Assembly (NCBI GenBank): GCA_036924085.1
Contig: JAVGWX010000005.1
Location: forward strand, 79,009,547-79,073,546
Origin: Ariolimax columbianus
Lineage: Eukaryota > Mollusca > Gastropoda > Stylommatophora > Arionidae
DNA: 64,000 bases
Direction: 5' to 3'
Positions 32,815 to 44,424 of this stretch are shown piece after piece; the first letter of the stretch is position 1, and each line of letters begins with the position of its first letter. Both the position numbers and the translations under genes were made by a program. The notes beneath the pieces were generated by a model. That model was not told the DNA's origin, searched no databases, and worked only from the letters and a program-made list of their open reading frames with translations.

Positions 32815-33475
32815 ACTTCCTGCTGTCCTATGGTCATCTAAACCCCAATCAAGCTGTCCTATGGTCCTCTAAACCACATTCAAGCTGTCCTATGGTCCTC
32901 TAAACCCCAATCAAGCTGTCCTATGATCATCTAAACCCCCTTCAAGCTGTTCTTTGGTCATCTAAACCCCAATCAAGCTGTCCTTTGGTCATCTAAACCC
33001 CAATCAAGCTGTCCTATGATCATCTAAACCACATTCAAGCTGTTCAATGGTCATCTAAACCCCAATCAAGCTGTCCTTTGGTCATCTAAACCCCAATCAA
33101 GCTGTCTTATGATCATCTAAACCACATTCCAGCTGTTCAATGGTCATCTAAAACCCAATCAAGCTGTCCTTTGGTCATCTAAACCCCAATCAAGCTGTCC
33201 TATGAACATCTAAACCACATTCCAGCTGTTCAATTGTCATCTAAACCCCAATCAAGCTGTCCTTTGGTCATCTAAACCCCAATCAAGCTGTCCTATGATC
33301 ATCTAAACCACATTCCAGCTGTTCAATGGTCATCTAAACCCCAATCAAGCTGTCCTTTGGTCATCTAAACCCCAATCAAGCTGTCCTATGATCATCTAAA
33401 CCACATTCTAGCTGTTCAATGGTCACCTAAACCCCCTTCAACCTGTCCTATGTTTATCTAAACCACCATCAAGCA
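32815..33475. repeat. 31-bp minisatellite with 93-bp higher-order unit, about 21 copies
   Basis: The basic unit is CTATGGTCATCTAAACCCCA followed by ATCAAGCTGTC. The variant TGTTCAATGG recurs at 33041, 33134 and 33227, exactly 93 bp apart, so three-unit blocks have been amplified. The ends are degenerate. Confidence 0.95.
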
Positions 33476-34956
33476 ATCATATTTGTCATTAACTTGACTT
33501 TGCCGGCCTAATGATCATTAAAATGTGGTTTCATGCGGGCATGTTGTGCATTAACTCATCTTTGTGTGGCAGCAGTTTTCCTACGTGGCATTTATTTATT
33601 GATTAGATGTACATACCTTTGGCTGGTTTGAGACCTCTGTGGCAGAAAGTACATTTCTTGTCCTTCAATTGCTTGCTGTTGCTACACAAATCGACATTGT
33701 CAACAAGTCAGGAGTTTGAAGAAATTTGAGTTGGAAATTCGTGAATTTCTTGGCGATAGCGCATGACTGGGCGTACACCTGAGGCTACGCCATCACATCG
33801 TTGACAATTACAATAACAGGAATTGGTCGTGAACAAAATGACCAGGTATGCAAACACATACAGGTGTCTGCGCCGCGCGCTAATTCTGCTCCTACTTCTT
33901 TACTTTGTAGTCGCCCTCATTTTCTTCTTCGTCTTTCTCGCCTTCTTTTTTCATGATATTGAATGTTACTGCAGCTCACTGATTTGTACCTAAAGTTAAA
34001 GAAGACGCGCTAGCGAGGAAGGGAACTGGTCATTTTCAGTTTCCAACGAAATAGGTTAATGGTTATACTGTGAAATGTCACATGAGCCACAACTCAGGGG
34101 TTTAAATTTGAGTAACTGAATATATTATTCCTTCAGGTCTTTAGGATGACATTCTAAACACGTACTCCCTACAGCAACCCAAATACATCGCCAACGCCTG
34201 TACAACGTAGCATATTGCATGGTGAGGCTCGCGAAGTTGTATTTCGGAAATGAGATAATCAATAATCATCATGATGAAAGGATGTCACACAACACAAGTG
34301 GGAGAAAGGTTGTGAATGGAGAAGATAGCATGCAAATTAGTAGCTCCATTTATTGGAGCACCGGCACGTAATTTGGGGTCAGCTATCTGTCGTCCGGCAT
34401 TCGTTTCTTCTTCATATCTGACATTTGTCGGCACGTGACACGAGATGCTTAATGTCCGGCTTCCGGGCCAGTCCTCGAAGCGCGAAGTTAAAAATGGAAT
34501 CCAATGAGGAGGAACAATTAACGATTTCTATAAAATAATAGACCTAACAATAAGTGAAATGGATAAAATTAGACAAATATTGAGGTTTTTCAAATCCATT
34601 TGGTTGCTAAGAGACGTCTTCTGTATTTCGCTCCTTAGACAACATATATCTATCGCTGTAGATGACACACTGCCCGAAGCTTGCGTCAAAGAGCACTTAG
34701 TGTCATCTTGCAGCTGTGGTTTCTGTAGCAATTTAGCTGATTAGAAAATGTAAATTGTTTTGTTGTAGTTAATATTGAATACATTTACATTACGCAGTGA
34801 CAAGATGATTCTGAAAACAACAGCGGCAAAAGGGTGAATATCACGGCTAGAAATGAAAAATGTAAATCGTTTTTGTTTTGTTTATATTGTGTACATGTCA
34901 TTCACTTAATATTTTACTGCAATTAAATACAATTGACTTGAATAACCTAGACCAGT
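33476..34956. other. unassigned sequence
   Basis: A pyrimidine-rich patch lies at 33910-33950. No recognisable gene, repeat or RNA; open frames are short and of ordinary composition. Confidence 0.45.
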
Positions 34957-35315
34957 ACTCTGTCAACTATGTCAGCAGTCAAAACCCAGAAGAGTCGTAG
35001 TACAGTGGGATCCATCCTATTGTAACGTTAAAGGCATCGAAGAGGCACGCATGATAGCGAAAGAATGCGGAAGGTTACTACAACCAGATTCAAGTGTGAC
35101 CTACGAAAAGTCCATAAGGTTTATTATGGTCAAATAAATGAACAAATGTGAGACATAGCATACTGGTTATATTAAAACAAATGATGGCTATTACCAGTTG
35201 AACAGAAGAGAGCAGGTGCTGATCTTCAGACTCTACACATGCCACAACAGACTGAGGTACCATCTATTCAATAAACTGAAGATAGGTGCTACTGACGAAT
35301 GCACATGTGTAACTG

Positions 35316-36825
35316 TGTAACCTTGAACAAAGCCACCACCTCCCAGAAAGCTAATGTGGATTCAGAGCCGGAAGAGGAACAGTGGACATGATTTTTGCCG
35401 CTCGCCAAGTACATGAGAAGTGTCGAGAACAAAATCAGGCCTTGTACACCACATTTATTGATTTGACAAAGGTATTTGATACAGTAAACAGAGGAGGGCT
35501 GTGGACGATAATGTCTAAGTTTGGCTGCCCCAACAAGTTCATAACAATGGTGAAACAGCTACACGAAGGCATGTGTGCTCGTGTACTGGACAGCGGTGCA
35601 ATCTCTAAAACGTTTCTAGTATCAAACGGAGTAAAACATGGATGTGTACTCGCCCCGACTTTGTTCAGCATGATGTTCGCGGCCACGATGACAGACGCCT
35701 TCAGATCATTGGAGCTTGGAATACCCATAAAGTACCGCACAGATGGCAAGTTACTCAATTCCAGAAGAATGAAGGCCAAAAAAAAGTGGCTGGCGACATA
35801 ATCAGGGAACTTGTATTTGCTGACGACTGCGCTCTAATGAGCAACTCAGAACTGAACATGCAGGTTGGAATGGACCAGTTCTCTGCCACATGCGAAAATT
35901 TTGGCCTGACCATAAATGCCAAAAAAAAAAAAAAGAGGTCATGTACCAACCAGCACCAGGAATGCCGTACACAAAACCAGAGACTACAGTCAGAGGGCAG
36001 ACGTTGAATGCCGTAAACAAATTCACATATCTGGGTAGCACGCTGTCGAGATCTGTCAGCCTAGACGATGAGGTGGCAAGCAGAATAGCAAAGGCCAGCA
36101 CAGCCTTTGGTAGAATGCGCTCGATGGTCTGGGCACGTCGTGGCATCAGCGTCAAGACCAAACTCAAAGTCTACCGTGCAACCACCATTCCAACCCTATT
36201 ATACGCTTGCGAAAGCTGGTATGTATACTCTGGACATGCAAGGAGGTTAAACCACTTCCACACAGGTTGCCTAAGGCGAATATTCCACATCCGATGGCAA
36301 GATCGTGTCACTGACATCGAGGTTCTCTCGAGGGCTAACATGCCCAGCATCCATGCACTGCTAGAAAAAGCCCGACTAGGATGGGCCGGACACCTCGTCC
36401 GTATGTCAGGCGAGCGGCTCCCAAAGAAGCTTCTCTACGGCGAGCTGAGAGAGGGATGGTGCAAGAGAGGGCGCCCAAAGAAACGTTTTAAAGACGGTCT
36501 GAAGGACTCACTAAAAAGTTGCCAGATAGACATCGACACCTGGGAATGTCTTGCGAAAAACAGATCTGACTGGAGAAGCGCAGTCAAATCGGGTGTAGCT
36601 GCCGGTAAAGATGACCGTGTTGTGAAAGCCCAGAACAGACGCGAGACGCGGAAATCCCGAGCAGCGGGAACACCATCCCCTTCTACAAACCTCGTGTGCC
36701 CGATATGTAGCAGATGTTGTCGTGCTCGCATTGGCCTGTTCAGCCACATGCGCACCCACACCCAACAGGGAAATCTGTGACAAGGATGATGTCGGCGGTC
36801 CTCATCGACAACGATGGACAGCTAT
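35316..36825 (+). mobile_element. nested RTE-like non-LTR element, 5'-truncated
   Basis: A 1510-bp insertion inside the LINE fragment, flanked by the 6-bp repeat TAACTG at 35310-35315 and 36826-36831. It starts within the RT domain and continues past the pol stop at 36780 for a short 3'UTR. No poly-A or obvious microsatellite tail is visible at the 3' junction. Insertion into an already truncated LINE orders the two events. Confidence 0.8.
35330..36780 (+). pseudogene. RTE-like reverse transcriptase with C-terminal zinc finger (frameshifted)
   Basis: Begins LEQSHHLPES, then a stop where related proteins usually have Gln, then CGFRAGRGTVDMIF. RT palm motifs follow: TTFIDLTKVFDTVNR (motif A), NGVKHGCVLAPTLFS (motif B) and LVFADDCAL (motif C, both Asp present). 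After the RT come TYLGSTLSR, ARRGISVKTKLKVYR and LLYACESWYVY. Two frameshifts occur: near 35795-35805 and in the A-run at about 35921-35934. The C-terminus reads CPICSRCCRARIGLFSHMRT plus H, close to a C2H2 finger whose usual CxxCGRxFRARIGLxSHxRTH form I recall from this family. The endonuclease is absent. RTE/BovB-like assignment is from memory of the family. Confidence 0.85.
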
Positions 36826-37049
36826 TAACTGGGAAAATGACCCTTAAACATCTGCTGCAAAATTACCCGTAAACAAGGACTAGAGAAAGCACATGTGGCC
36901 GTTACTAGTGTCAACACTAGACAAGCTCTATGCCAGTGTCGACAGCCTTAGGATGACCGCTGCTTTCTTTGAACAAATTCAAGTCGACATCTGACAGCGT
37001 ACGAAGTAGAAGAATACATTTGTCAATTCTAGCTGACAAGAAAATGTGA

Positions 37050-37370
37050 TTGCAACTGAGATGGGCTGGCCACCTTGCTAGAATTGTAAAGTCGAAGGCT
37101 ACTAAAGTAGTTCTGTTCGGTGAGCTGAGTGAAGGAAGGTGATCAGGGCACGTTCAACAAAGCGATTCAAGGGCAGTCTGATGGAGTCTCATAAGTGATA
37201 TAAGATAGACACCACCACGTGGGAAAACGTAGAGCAGGATGGTTCTGAATCGTTCTGGTTGGGTGGACACGGTAGGGCATTGCAGTCAGCGTTCTAGGAT
37301 CTCATTACACAGGCAACGCATGATATGGGCTCGATCAGAAAATCTAGAATATCGGGACTGCCAGTACCAG
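37050..37370 (+). pseudogene. RTE-like pol C-terminal relic
   Basis: LRWAGHLARI from about 37056, then VVLFGELSEG, and in a shifted frame RSTKRFKGSLMES and IDTTTWEN. This parallels LGWAGHLVRM, LLYGELREG, RFKDGLKDS and IDIDTWE in the adjacent 35316-36825 element. It is a more decayed copy of the same or a sister family in the same orientation. Confidence 0.7.
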
Positions 37371-37494
37371 CTGCAGACCATGCTTGACGGTCATGGAAGA
37401 GCGCTTTCCGCACCTGTACTCACTTTGTTAGTCAGAAGTGTGCCCACAGTCTCGAGGATGTATGATATAGGATTATGTTGGCAAATTATATTAA

Positions 37495-37560
37495 ATTCAT
37501 ATATACATATACGCACACGCACATACACAAATTCACATACACACACATATATATATATAA
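37495..37560. repeat. ACACAT/ATATAT low-complexity tract
   Basis: ATACGCACACGCACATACAC-type sequence ending in an (AT)n run. Confidence 0.85.
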
Positions 37561-37639
37561 TAGTTCTTGTCCATCACAAGTGATGAAGACCACTCTCTTT
37601 GTTCAGCCGTGTGGACAGTCGTATCTCTTGCTGTGTCCG

Positions 37640-37860
37640 CTGAAATGGGTGACTTGCGCGGTGATTTGGATTAAAGTGAGGAAGAATCTGCGCCTTTTGT
37701 CAACCTCACTCACAGAGCCTAAGCTGCCTTTTGCCAGTGGCACGACATTCATCGAGACGACTGGAGATAGCATAGGATGCAGATTTTGCCTCAGGGTTAC
37801 CACCGAAGCCTTTCCGTAAACATGTAACCCGCTGGGTAGAAAGGTGTGATGGCATCTAAC
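37640..37860 (+). repeat. interspersed repeat, family D, copy 1
   Basis: Aligns with 58310-58510: shared ACTTGCGC, TTTGGATTA, TGCGC.TTTGTCA, GCAAGACATT-like and GAGACGACTGGA blocks, and AGGATGCAG. Class unknown; possibly a SINE body. Confidence 0.6.
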
Positions 37861-38032
37861 GCAGTTTGTCGTGCCTTTTCGATAACCACAAGAGGTCGTA
37901 TGGACAACACTCAGCGAAACCGAACCCAGTGGCTTTATTACAAACATATGAAAGTTACATCCTCTGGTTGGACATAATTAAATATATCAATTGTTATTAA
38001 ACAAAATATGTCACAGGGTTAGTTAGAACAAG

Positions 38033-39063
38033 TCATATGCATTCAGATACGCATCCCACTGCTTGGATGCCGTCCCAAAAAAATGACTTCGGCTGCTCTT
38101 TGAACCACCTGGTCACCGAGGCCAGGACGTCTGCATCGGAGTCGAATCTTTGTCTCTTCAGAAATTTTATTAAGGGTCCAAAGAAATGGAAGTCGCAGGG
38201 GGATATATCGGGGCTATAGGATGGGTGTGGCAGTACTTCCCACCTTTTCTGTGCTAACGTTTTCTGAACAATGTTCGCGATATATGGACGCGCATTGTCG
38301 TGTGACAGAATCACACCACGCGAAAGCATGCCGGGTAGTTTATTCTTGATTGCTGTAAGCAGCTTGTATAGTGTGTCGTTGTAGCGGATGGCATTGATGT
38401 TCACGCCAGGCTCTTTAAAGTTTACCAACAAAAGTCCCTTATAGTAAAAAAAACGCAGTCAGCATAACCTTATCAGCGGAAATGTGTGACTTGAATTTAT
38501 TTGGTTTCGGTGATCTGGGATCCATTGCATGCTAGCAGTTTTGCTGCTCGGTTCAAAATGGTGGCACCACGATTATCACCTGCAGCAAAGGAAACGAATC
38601 ATCCTCCTCTTCGTATCACAGTATGTTTTTAAAACTCCATCCATGCAGTTTTCCTTATGGTAGTTGGTCAGCAACCAATGTATCCATTGTGAACACATCT
38701 TCCGATACTTAAGTTTATTGCTAACCACCATTTGAACTGTTACCTGGTCTCGGAAGATCTTTCCTTAACTCACGTTCTTCTTTAAATATCGTTGTCCAGT
38801 TGTCACTGTTGTCTTCGACACACTTGTGTCACAATACATTGGTTGCATTCTGCGATGAATGTTAACTGGTCGACATCCTTCAGCTGTTAGAAACCGAATC
38901 ACCACTCGCTGATCAACTCTGGACGGATTCCGTATCTCACTCGCCATATTTTCAACGGTGGATTAAGGAAACTATGAGTCGGAGGATAATGACATTTTGT
39001 AAACTTGACGGTTGGTATGGGCTGTTTGCAAACGAAGTAACGTACATATGTTCACTTGTTGCA
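38033..39063 (-). pseudogene. mariner transposase (D,D34D type), inactivated
   Basis: A cut-and-paste transposase. The N-terminal part at 38947-38765 reads DQRVVIRFLTAEGCRPVNIH (helix-turn-helix region). The catalytic part at 38431-38033 has SHDNARPYIAN and PSYSPDISPCDFHFFGPL, with 34 residues between the two Asp, then WDGIQAVG. The first catalytic Asp region reads FFYYKG, where a mariner normally has Asp in place of one Tyr. A T-run near 38445 causes a frameshift and stops lie between 38520 and 38765. The 5' flank up to 39063 matches the plus-strand copy at 47477. No terminal inverted repeat was found at the low-coordinate end. Confidence 0.85.
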
Positions 39064-39094
39064 CTTTGGTCTTGTTTCATTTGAACATGCCTCG

Positions 39095-39200
39095 TATAAA
39101 CATGGTATATACATATATGTTTATGTATCCAAAAACATACATTCATACATAAAAACAATTTACACATATAAATACATACATACATGCAAATACACACACC
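39095..39200. repeat. TACATA-rich low-complexity tract
   Basis: ACATACATTCATACATA and AATACATACATACATGC words; ends in ACACACAC. Confidence 0.75.
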
Positions 39201-39214
39201 ACCTCACATATATC

Positions 39215-39510
39215 ATCCGGAAAATATTTTCCATGATCTTTGATCAGTGAGATCAGACACTCGTGTGAAGTGGCGTGTACGTAAAAAATACCTTTGCAGT
39301 TGTAAATCGAAAAGAGTAGGCCTAACGCCGACAGATCGGTCAAAATTCAAGTTAAAATCTGCTCAAATTATTCTATGGATATTCAACCCACGGAGAATAT
39401 GCGCAAAAAGGGTAGTGTGTGGCTATAACATCAGGTCTTGGTTATGTGGCTAGCAGAGTAGCATAGATAGCGCCTGAGGCGGCAGGTCTATCTTGCTCTA
39501 ATTTACATTT
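39215..39510 (+). repeat. SINE-core-like segment and family B fragment
   Basis: 39250-39325 repeats the core seen at 4200-4270 (CGTGT.AAGTGGCG, TAAAAAATACC, TTGTAAATCGAAAAGAGTAG plus G). 39410-39510 matches the middle of family B (CATAGATAGCGCCTGA, CTTGCTCTA). The association may be chance or a composite element. Confidence 0.5.
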
Positions 39511-41799
39511 ATGCTCGCTTCCAGCTCCACCATTCCCTAAAACAATTTTAAAAGGCGATCGTATATTCCAGAGGCTAACAGATGCTGGGATTGACTTCGC
39601 AAGTCACCAGTGGATTTTCATCTACCAAAATATATAAAACAAATGAGGTCAAACTCCCCACGACGTGTAACGACATAAGTGGACATAAAATACGTATATA
39701 CACTCATACGCACATATTTATTGAAAAAATGTACATTCTTCTATATATCATGTTATCAGAGCAGTGATACTCAATCTATAGATTAGTGTATGACACTCAC
39801 AAATCGATACGCTTGAATAAAACCATCATAAATATCTTTATAGACATATTAGTTATTGAACTCAAACCGAACTTTGATATTAAACAAAGCATACAACTCA
39901 TGATAGGCTTCGTTCTTCTGTTTGTTTGCTAACTTCATTCTTTGTGTCGGTCATGGAAAATCGTTTTTAAAAGCTTTTATCCAACTTGACATGGCCGTTG
40001 TCCGGATGCGTACCGGATGCTGGTCCTTCTATTTCTCCAAGAAATCCAAACTAGAGATCTAAAATTGTTTACACAAACTCCACTAGTGGGACCTATTAAA
40101 TCTATTATATTTTGATGGATATTGGGCAGGCAATTCATAATATTTTAACGAAATATTACTTACTGGTTATTTTAACGCCAATTTCGTGAGGGGTTTGTCC
40201 GTAAAGTAAAAAAAACAACAAAAAAACAAACATATGTCTTTGTATAAATAAAAGTTTTTTAAAACGGAAAACGAAGGAACAAAAATAATTACTTGTTTTC
40301 AACCATTTTACGGCAACTGACCCCAGTTTCTGTTTGGTAACTAACGGAAAACATAATGCGGTTGCCAGACACATGGAAAACTCACTTTAGTTGACATTTG
40401 CGACATACAACAGTCTTCTTTCTTTCTCCTCAGTAGGGTGCTTTGAGGTCTACACTATGGACTAAGAATAGTCGAGTATAATTACATAGAATACGATAGG
40501 GTCATAATTACATAGCCAACGGTTGGGTCATAATTACAAAGAATACGGTTCGTTATAATTACAAAGGATACCGTTGATCAGAAGCGGGAGCAAGCATACA
40601 CATATAACGTAACAATAATATCAAGGCTTGCGATTGCTTTTAATTCATGAATCTGCAAAGCGCCAATCTTGTGCTTTGGTGCGGGAAACTGCGTGTTAGT
40701 GGATAATGAGTTGATGTGCGGTCGTTAGATGTTTAACGAGAGCAGACGTAATGTATGACAGTTTAGTGACAGGATTCTGTCCACACGGTACAAAACACAA
40801 ATGTTGGTATTGTTAATGTTATGGAAATACATGTAATTGATCAGAAGCTATCATCATCCAGCTGTACCAGTGGATACTCACAGACACATACTTTCCCCTC
40901 TAGTTTCATCTACATCCATTTCAAATGTCGCGCCACTACTAAAGTTGACTTCTTATACAACGCAGACGCTTTAGTATTGTGTGCATTCCTACAGTTAACA
41001 TTTCTCTTGTATTGTGTTTGACATGTTGGAGTTTCTACCCTCACACACAACTCTGTTTTGTTGCAAAATGACTAGAATGCCATGCTGTTCTTTGCCCCTC
41101 AAAGTCTGCATAATACACCCCCTACAGCCAAAAATAAGCTCGGCCGACCATGGAATATACGGTATCATTCATTATAAGGGCCTGTCGAACAGACGTGAAA
41201 AAAGGTGGTAAACAAACTAGACTGTCCTAGGAAGGATATCATGAAAACAACTTTAGGGTAATAATCTACAATGTAGAGATTGCAACTGCGAAGACAGAAC
41301 CGACTAATGGGCCATTTTCAGTCTATAAACTACGACACCATTGACTGTGAAACCCGTATTCCAGCGAGTCGCGCTCTAAATAGATCAGCATTGCTGCTGC
41401 AGAAGGCAAATATCGCAATCATCACATTGATGAAGTTGGCTTTATTATTTGTCAGACGCCATGCACTAAATCGTTCGTAAGTTCAGATTGTCAGTTCCAG
41501 GATTGTAACACTAAATTAAATGTTAAGGTCACTCCTGGCCATTCAGTAGCACGAGCCTCATTGTGGGTGTGATGATGACGAAACTGGAAATCTTCCATTG
41601 GAAGGCTAGAACAGTAGCTATGGCAACCCCGTACACAAATGAACTTCCTATTAAACTTTAGGTCTGAGTCGGACCGACACAGCCGTAATAGATTCCATCT
41701 TGGCATTTTATTAAAAAATGTAAAAGAAGAGAGTTTGACTGTTTTTTGCTAAAATGTTAAAACTACTTGTCATAAACACCTAATTTAAAAAGACTGCTG
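39511..41799. repeat. mostly unassigned; 26-bp tandem repeat at 40478-40580
   Basis: At 40478-40580, four copies of a 26-bp unit (TAATTACATAGAATACGATA plus GGGTCA) with decay towards the right. The rest of the interval has nothing that I recognise. Confidence 0.6.
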
Positions 41800-42300
41800 G
41801 GAAAAGGTGCACTTGCCACTTTGAAAACTAAAAAAACTAGGGCTGAGACTGATTACGTGTGTGTGCTGAGTAATGATATCACATCTGTAACTATCGTGAT
41901 AGTGTTGAATCGGCTAAATATAGACATTGACAACAGACAAGTTAGAGCAACCATGAAAATGAGCACTCTTCCTCACAAAAGGCGTTCCGATGTCACCAAA
42001 ATACTTGATGCTGCTAGACTGGCAGAACAAATTCGGCGACAGGATTTTCAGTGCGCATGATTTCCTACCTGCCACATAGGACAGTTGATGGAAAAGCTGA
42101 ATAATTGCGTCACTAGGGCAAAAATACTTAACAGGACAAAATGCAGTCAGATTAGCAATGACACTATAAAACTTCTAGCAAAAAGAAGGCTCAACGACAG
42201 GGGTCCACTCAATAAGGTCGAGCTTTGTGAGCTGGATAAACATATCAGACGCAGACTCAAAGCAGCGTAGATTGCTAAAACTGATCAAAGCAGTCCAAAC
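41800..42300 (+). pseudogene. RTE-like endonuclease C-terminus and EN-RT linker relic
   Basis: From 41821: KTKKTRAETDYVCVLSNDIT, VLNRLNIDIDNRQVRATMKM, and later ISNDTIKLLAKRR and ELCELDKHIRRRLKAA. This is the end of an APE endonuclease followed by the basic linker typical of RTE-like proteins. The expected catalytic SDHR block reads DIDNR, so the His is lost, and stops separate the segments. Confidence 0.65.
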
Positions 42301-42399
42301 ACGACAAATCTATAAAAGATCTCTATCGGTGGAAATGTCTCGACAATGGAAACTCATATTCTTAACAGTCAAAACACAACTACAAGAAAAACAGTAATT

Positions 42400-42830
42400 C
42401 TAACAGAACCAAGAAGTGTACTGCTAGCCATCTCAATACCTAAACAAGAAAGACTCTCAAACAAAATAAAACTTATCCTCTGATTGTTCAAAAAAACCAA
42501 AAACGATTTAAGACTACAGTGGATTTCCTATCACTGTGGGATCATTGAAAACAAGACGGCAGATGAGCTAGCAACAGCCGGATGTAGCGGCACACAAACT
42601 CGCCATCCACAAAGCGAAGACACTCATCGAACGATCCATGAGGACGGAATAGAAAGACCAGCACAAAATTCAAGTCAGAAAATGACAGCGCATAGACATT
42701 TGTCAGAGATGGATTGCCAAAGATCTTCAGACTCAGAACGGGACATTACAGACTCAGAACGGGACATTACAGACTCAAAACCTGCCTCCACAGAATGGGT
42801 CTTATAAAGAGCACCCAAGCAAACAGCAGA
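42400..42830 (+). pseudogene. RNase H domain relic of a LINE
   Basis: TKNDLRLQWISYHCGI, then ENKTADELATAGCSG: the last RNase H motif (W.P.HCGI.GNE.AD.LA) with several changes (SYH for the usual PSH or PAH, and the N-E pair replaced). Later residues have no visible match, and a 21-bp duplication (GACTCAGAACGGGACATTACA) at 42729-42770 lies inside. RTE-like proteins lack RNase H, so this belongs to a different element from its neighbours. Confidence 0.55.
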
Positions 42831-42869
42831 ACATCATGTAGAGCTGCCAAATGTATGCAGCACTTAAAC

Positions 42870-43205
42870 ACTTAGCTACCCTTCGTGACTGTCCGCCCTA
42901 CATGACTTAACCACTTAGCTGCCCTTCGTGATTGTGTCCGCCCTACAGCACTTAACCACTTAGCTGCCCTTCGTGACTATCCGCCCTACAGCACTTAACC
43001 ACTTAGCTGCCCTTCGTGACTGTCCGCCCTACAGCACTTAACCACTTAGCTACCCTTCGTGACTGTCCGCCCTACAGCACTTAACCACTTAGCTACCCTT
43101 CGTGACTGTCCGCCCTACAGCACTTAACCACTTAGCTACCCTTCGTGACTGTCCACCCTACGTCACTTAACCATTTAGCTACCCTTCGCGATTGTGTCCG
43201 CCCAA
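42870..43205. repeat. 43-bp minisatellite, about 8 copies
   Basis: CACTTAACCACTTAGCTACC plus CTTCGTGACTGTCCGCCCTACAG, with spacing of 43 bp (42949, 42992). Some copies have an extra GT (ATTGTGTCC). Confidence 0.95.
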
Positions 43206-43214
43206 CTTCAAGAT

Positions 43215-43575
43215 TTTCAGACGTTATAAGTGGAATCTCATCGAACGTCTGAGAAGAACATGTCCTCCAAGACAAAGAAAATGGCCACTATAAACACTTG
43301 CCATGCAGTCCAGACGAGGCTTGGGGAGATGCACGTTTGTTGGCTTGGCGAAATTGCAAAAAAAGTATGAGGTTTTCACTGATTGACACGATCTGAAACG
43401 GTTTTATAAAAGGCTGAGAGCAATCTACATACCAAAAACCTCAGACAACTCTCCAGTTAGCAATGAAAATAGATAACCACCCCTGACAGACTGTCTAGAT
43501 CTTCGGCAGGTCGGTCGAAGATTTCTATAATGTACTTAACCATCCAACCGATATAAACGATACTTGCTTACCTTC
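43215..43575 (+). pseudogene. RTE-like pol linker relic (pre-RT region)
   Basis: AVQTRLGEMHVCWLGE at about 43297, then after a frameshift DLKRFYKRLRAIYIPKTSDN and SPVSNEN, followed by LTDCLDLRQ in another frame. I recall this arrangement (LQ.RL..M...W...A.E....AD..D.K.FY..L...YGPK....PV......LT) from RTE-like pols of the 35316 type. Several frameshifts. Confidence 0.55.
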
Positions 43576-43994
43576 CGTGTCCCAGCACCACGTCATATAG
43601 CGTTCATCTAGTATTCAGTTACTTTAATAGCCCTGTCATTCGTCTTCAGCATGTCACTCTCAGCAGCGACATGTATCGCCGCAAGAGAGACCACATTTCT
43701 TCATGTTCTTCCTACATCGTGATACGCCAGTTCGAAGTGTATTTATTGTTTTCCAAAGTGAGAAGGGTAAGTGATGTCCTAAGACAGGTTTCACAGGAAG
43801 CTCGATCCCTGGGTCCTGCATCATTTCAGGCCTCAATTAAATACGACGACTTTCGTTGGTTTCTTGACTGTTCGGGCTTTCTTCATTTAAAGAAAATATC
43901 CCTGCATTTGAGTATTGTCTTTAAACAACGAAACCATGAAACAGATACATCAAGTGGCAATGAACATCACATTAAACGAACTCATTATTGAGGC

Positions 43995-44215
43995 TGAAGT
44001 AGGAAGGATCAATGGGGCTTAAGCTCCAGGAAAAGCCTCTGGGGCAAAGCTATATCACCAGAACCAGATAAAACAGCTGGGAAGTGACTAACCAGAAAGC
44101 TCATGAGACTATTCTGTTATATGCTGGCTGAAGGAATTACCCCGTAAGAGCTGAAGAATATCTTTACTGTCCTTATAAGAGGGCAAGTCAGTAAATAGGT
44201 TACCGAGCATATGCT
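43995..44215 (+). pseudogene. RT fingers relic of an RTE-like LINE
   Basis: EPDKTAGK, then TRKLMRLFCYMLAEGITP, a stop, and ELKNIFTVLI. This corresponds to the segment before YRPISLL in RT domains (AG....LT..L..L...M...G..P...K...V..I). Heavily decayed. Confidence 0.5.
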
Positions 44216-44379
44216 TGTTTGCAATCTGATCAGGACGATTAGGTCAGGCTTCATCAGCAATTTTTGAGTCCTTGCTAAAATAATGTAGCCACCTAGAAAT
44301 GTGCCGCTTTACATGACAAATACTTCTCACCGCAATCAGGACGCATTTCCTTAAAATTATCTTCTCTCTTTCCTCTTCA

Positions 44380-44424
44380 CACACCCCTCTCCCCCCCCCC
44401 CCCACCCCCCCCAAAAAAAAAAAA
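44380..44424. repeat. poly-C and poly-A homopolymer patch
   Basis: C-runs at about 44392-44412 broken by one A, then an A-run of about 12. Confidence 0.9.

Larger units (their letters stand above)
34957..37015 (+). mobile_element. LINE 3' fragment split by a nested RTE-like insertion
   Basis: The left part (34957-35315) matches the RNase H region of the 10244-14632 element (CTGTCAACTATGTCAGCAGT; QWDPSYCN and YYQLNRREQV in translation). The right part (36826-37015) resumes with GGGAAAATGACCCTTAAACA and the sequence for HLLQN, KLYASVDSLRM and AAFFEQIQ, ending CGTACGAAGTAGAAGAA. Removing 35316-36825 restores collinearity with the other LINE copies. Both parts carry stops. Confidence 0.85.

Noticed and set aside
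39755..39800. CAGTGATACTCAATCT as a hAT terminal repeat
   Set aside because: Isolated, with no matching opposite end.
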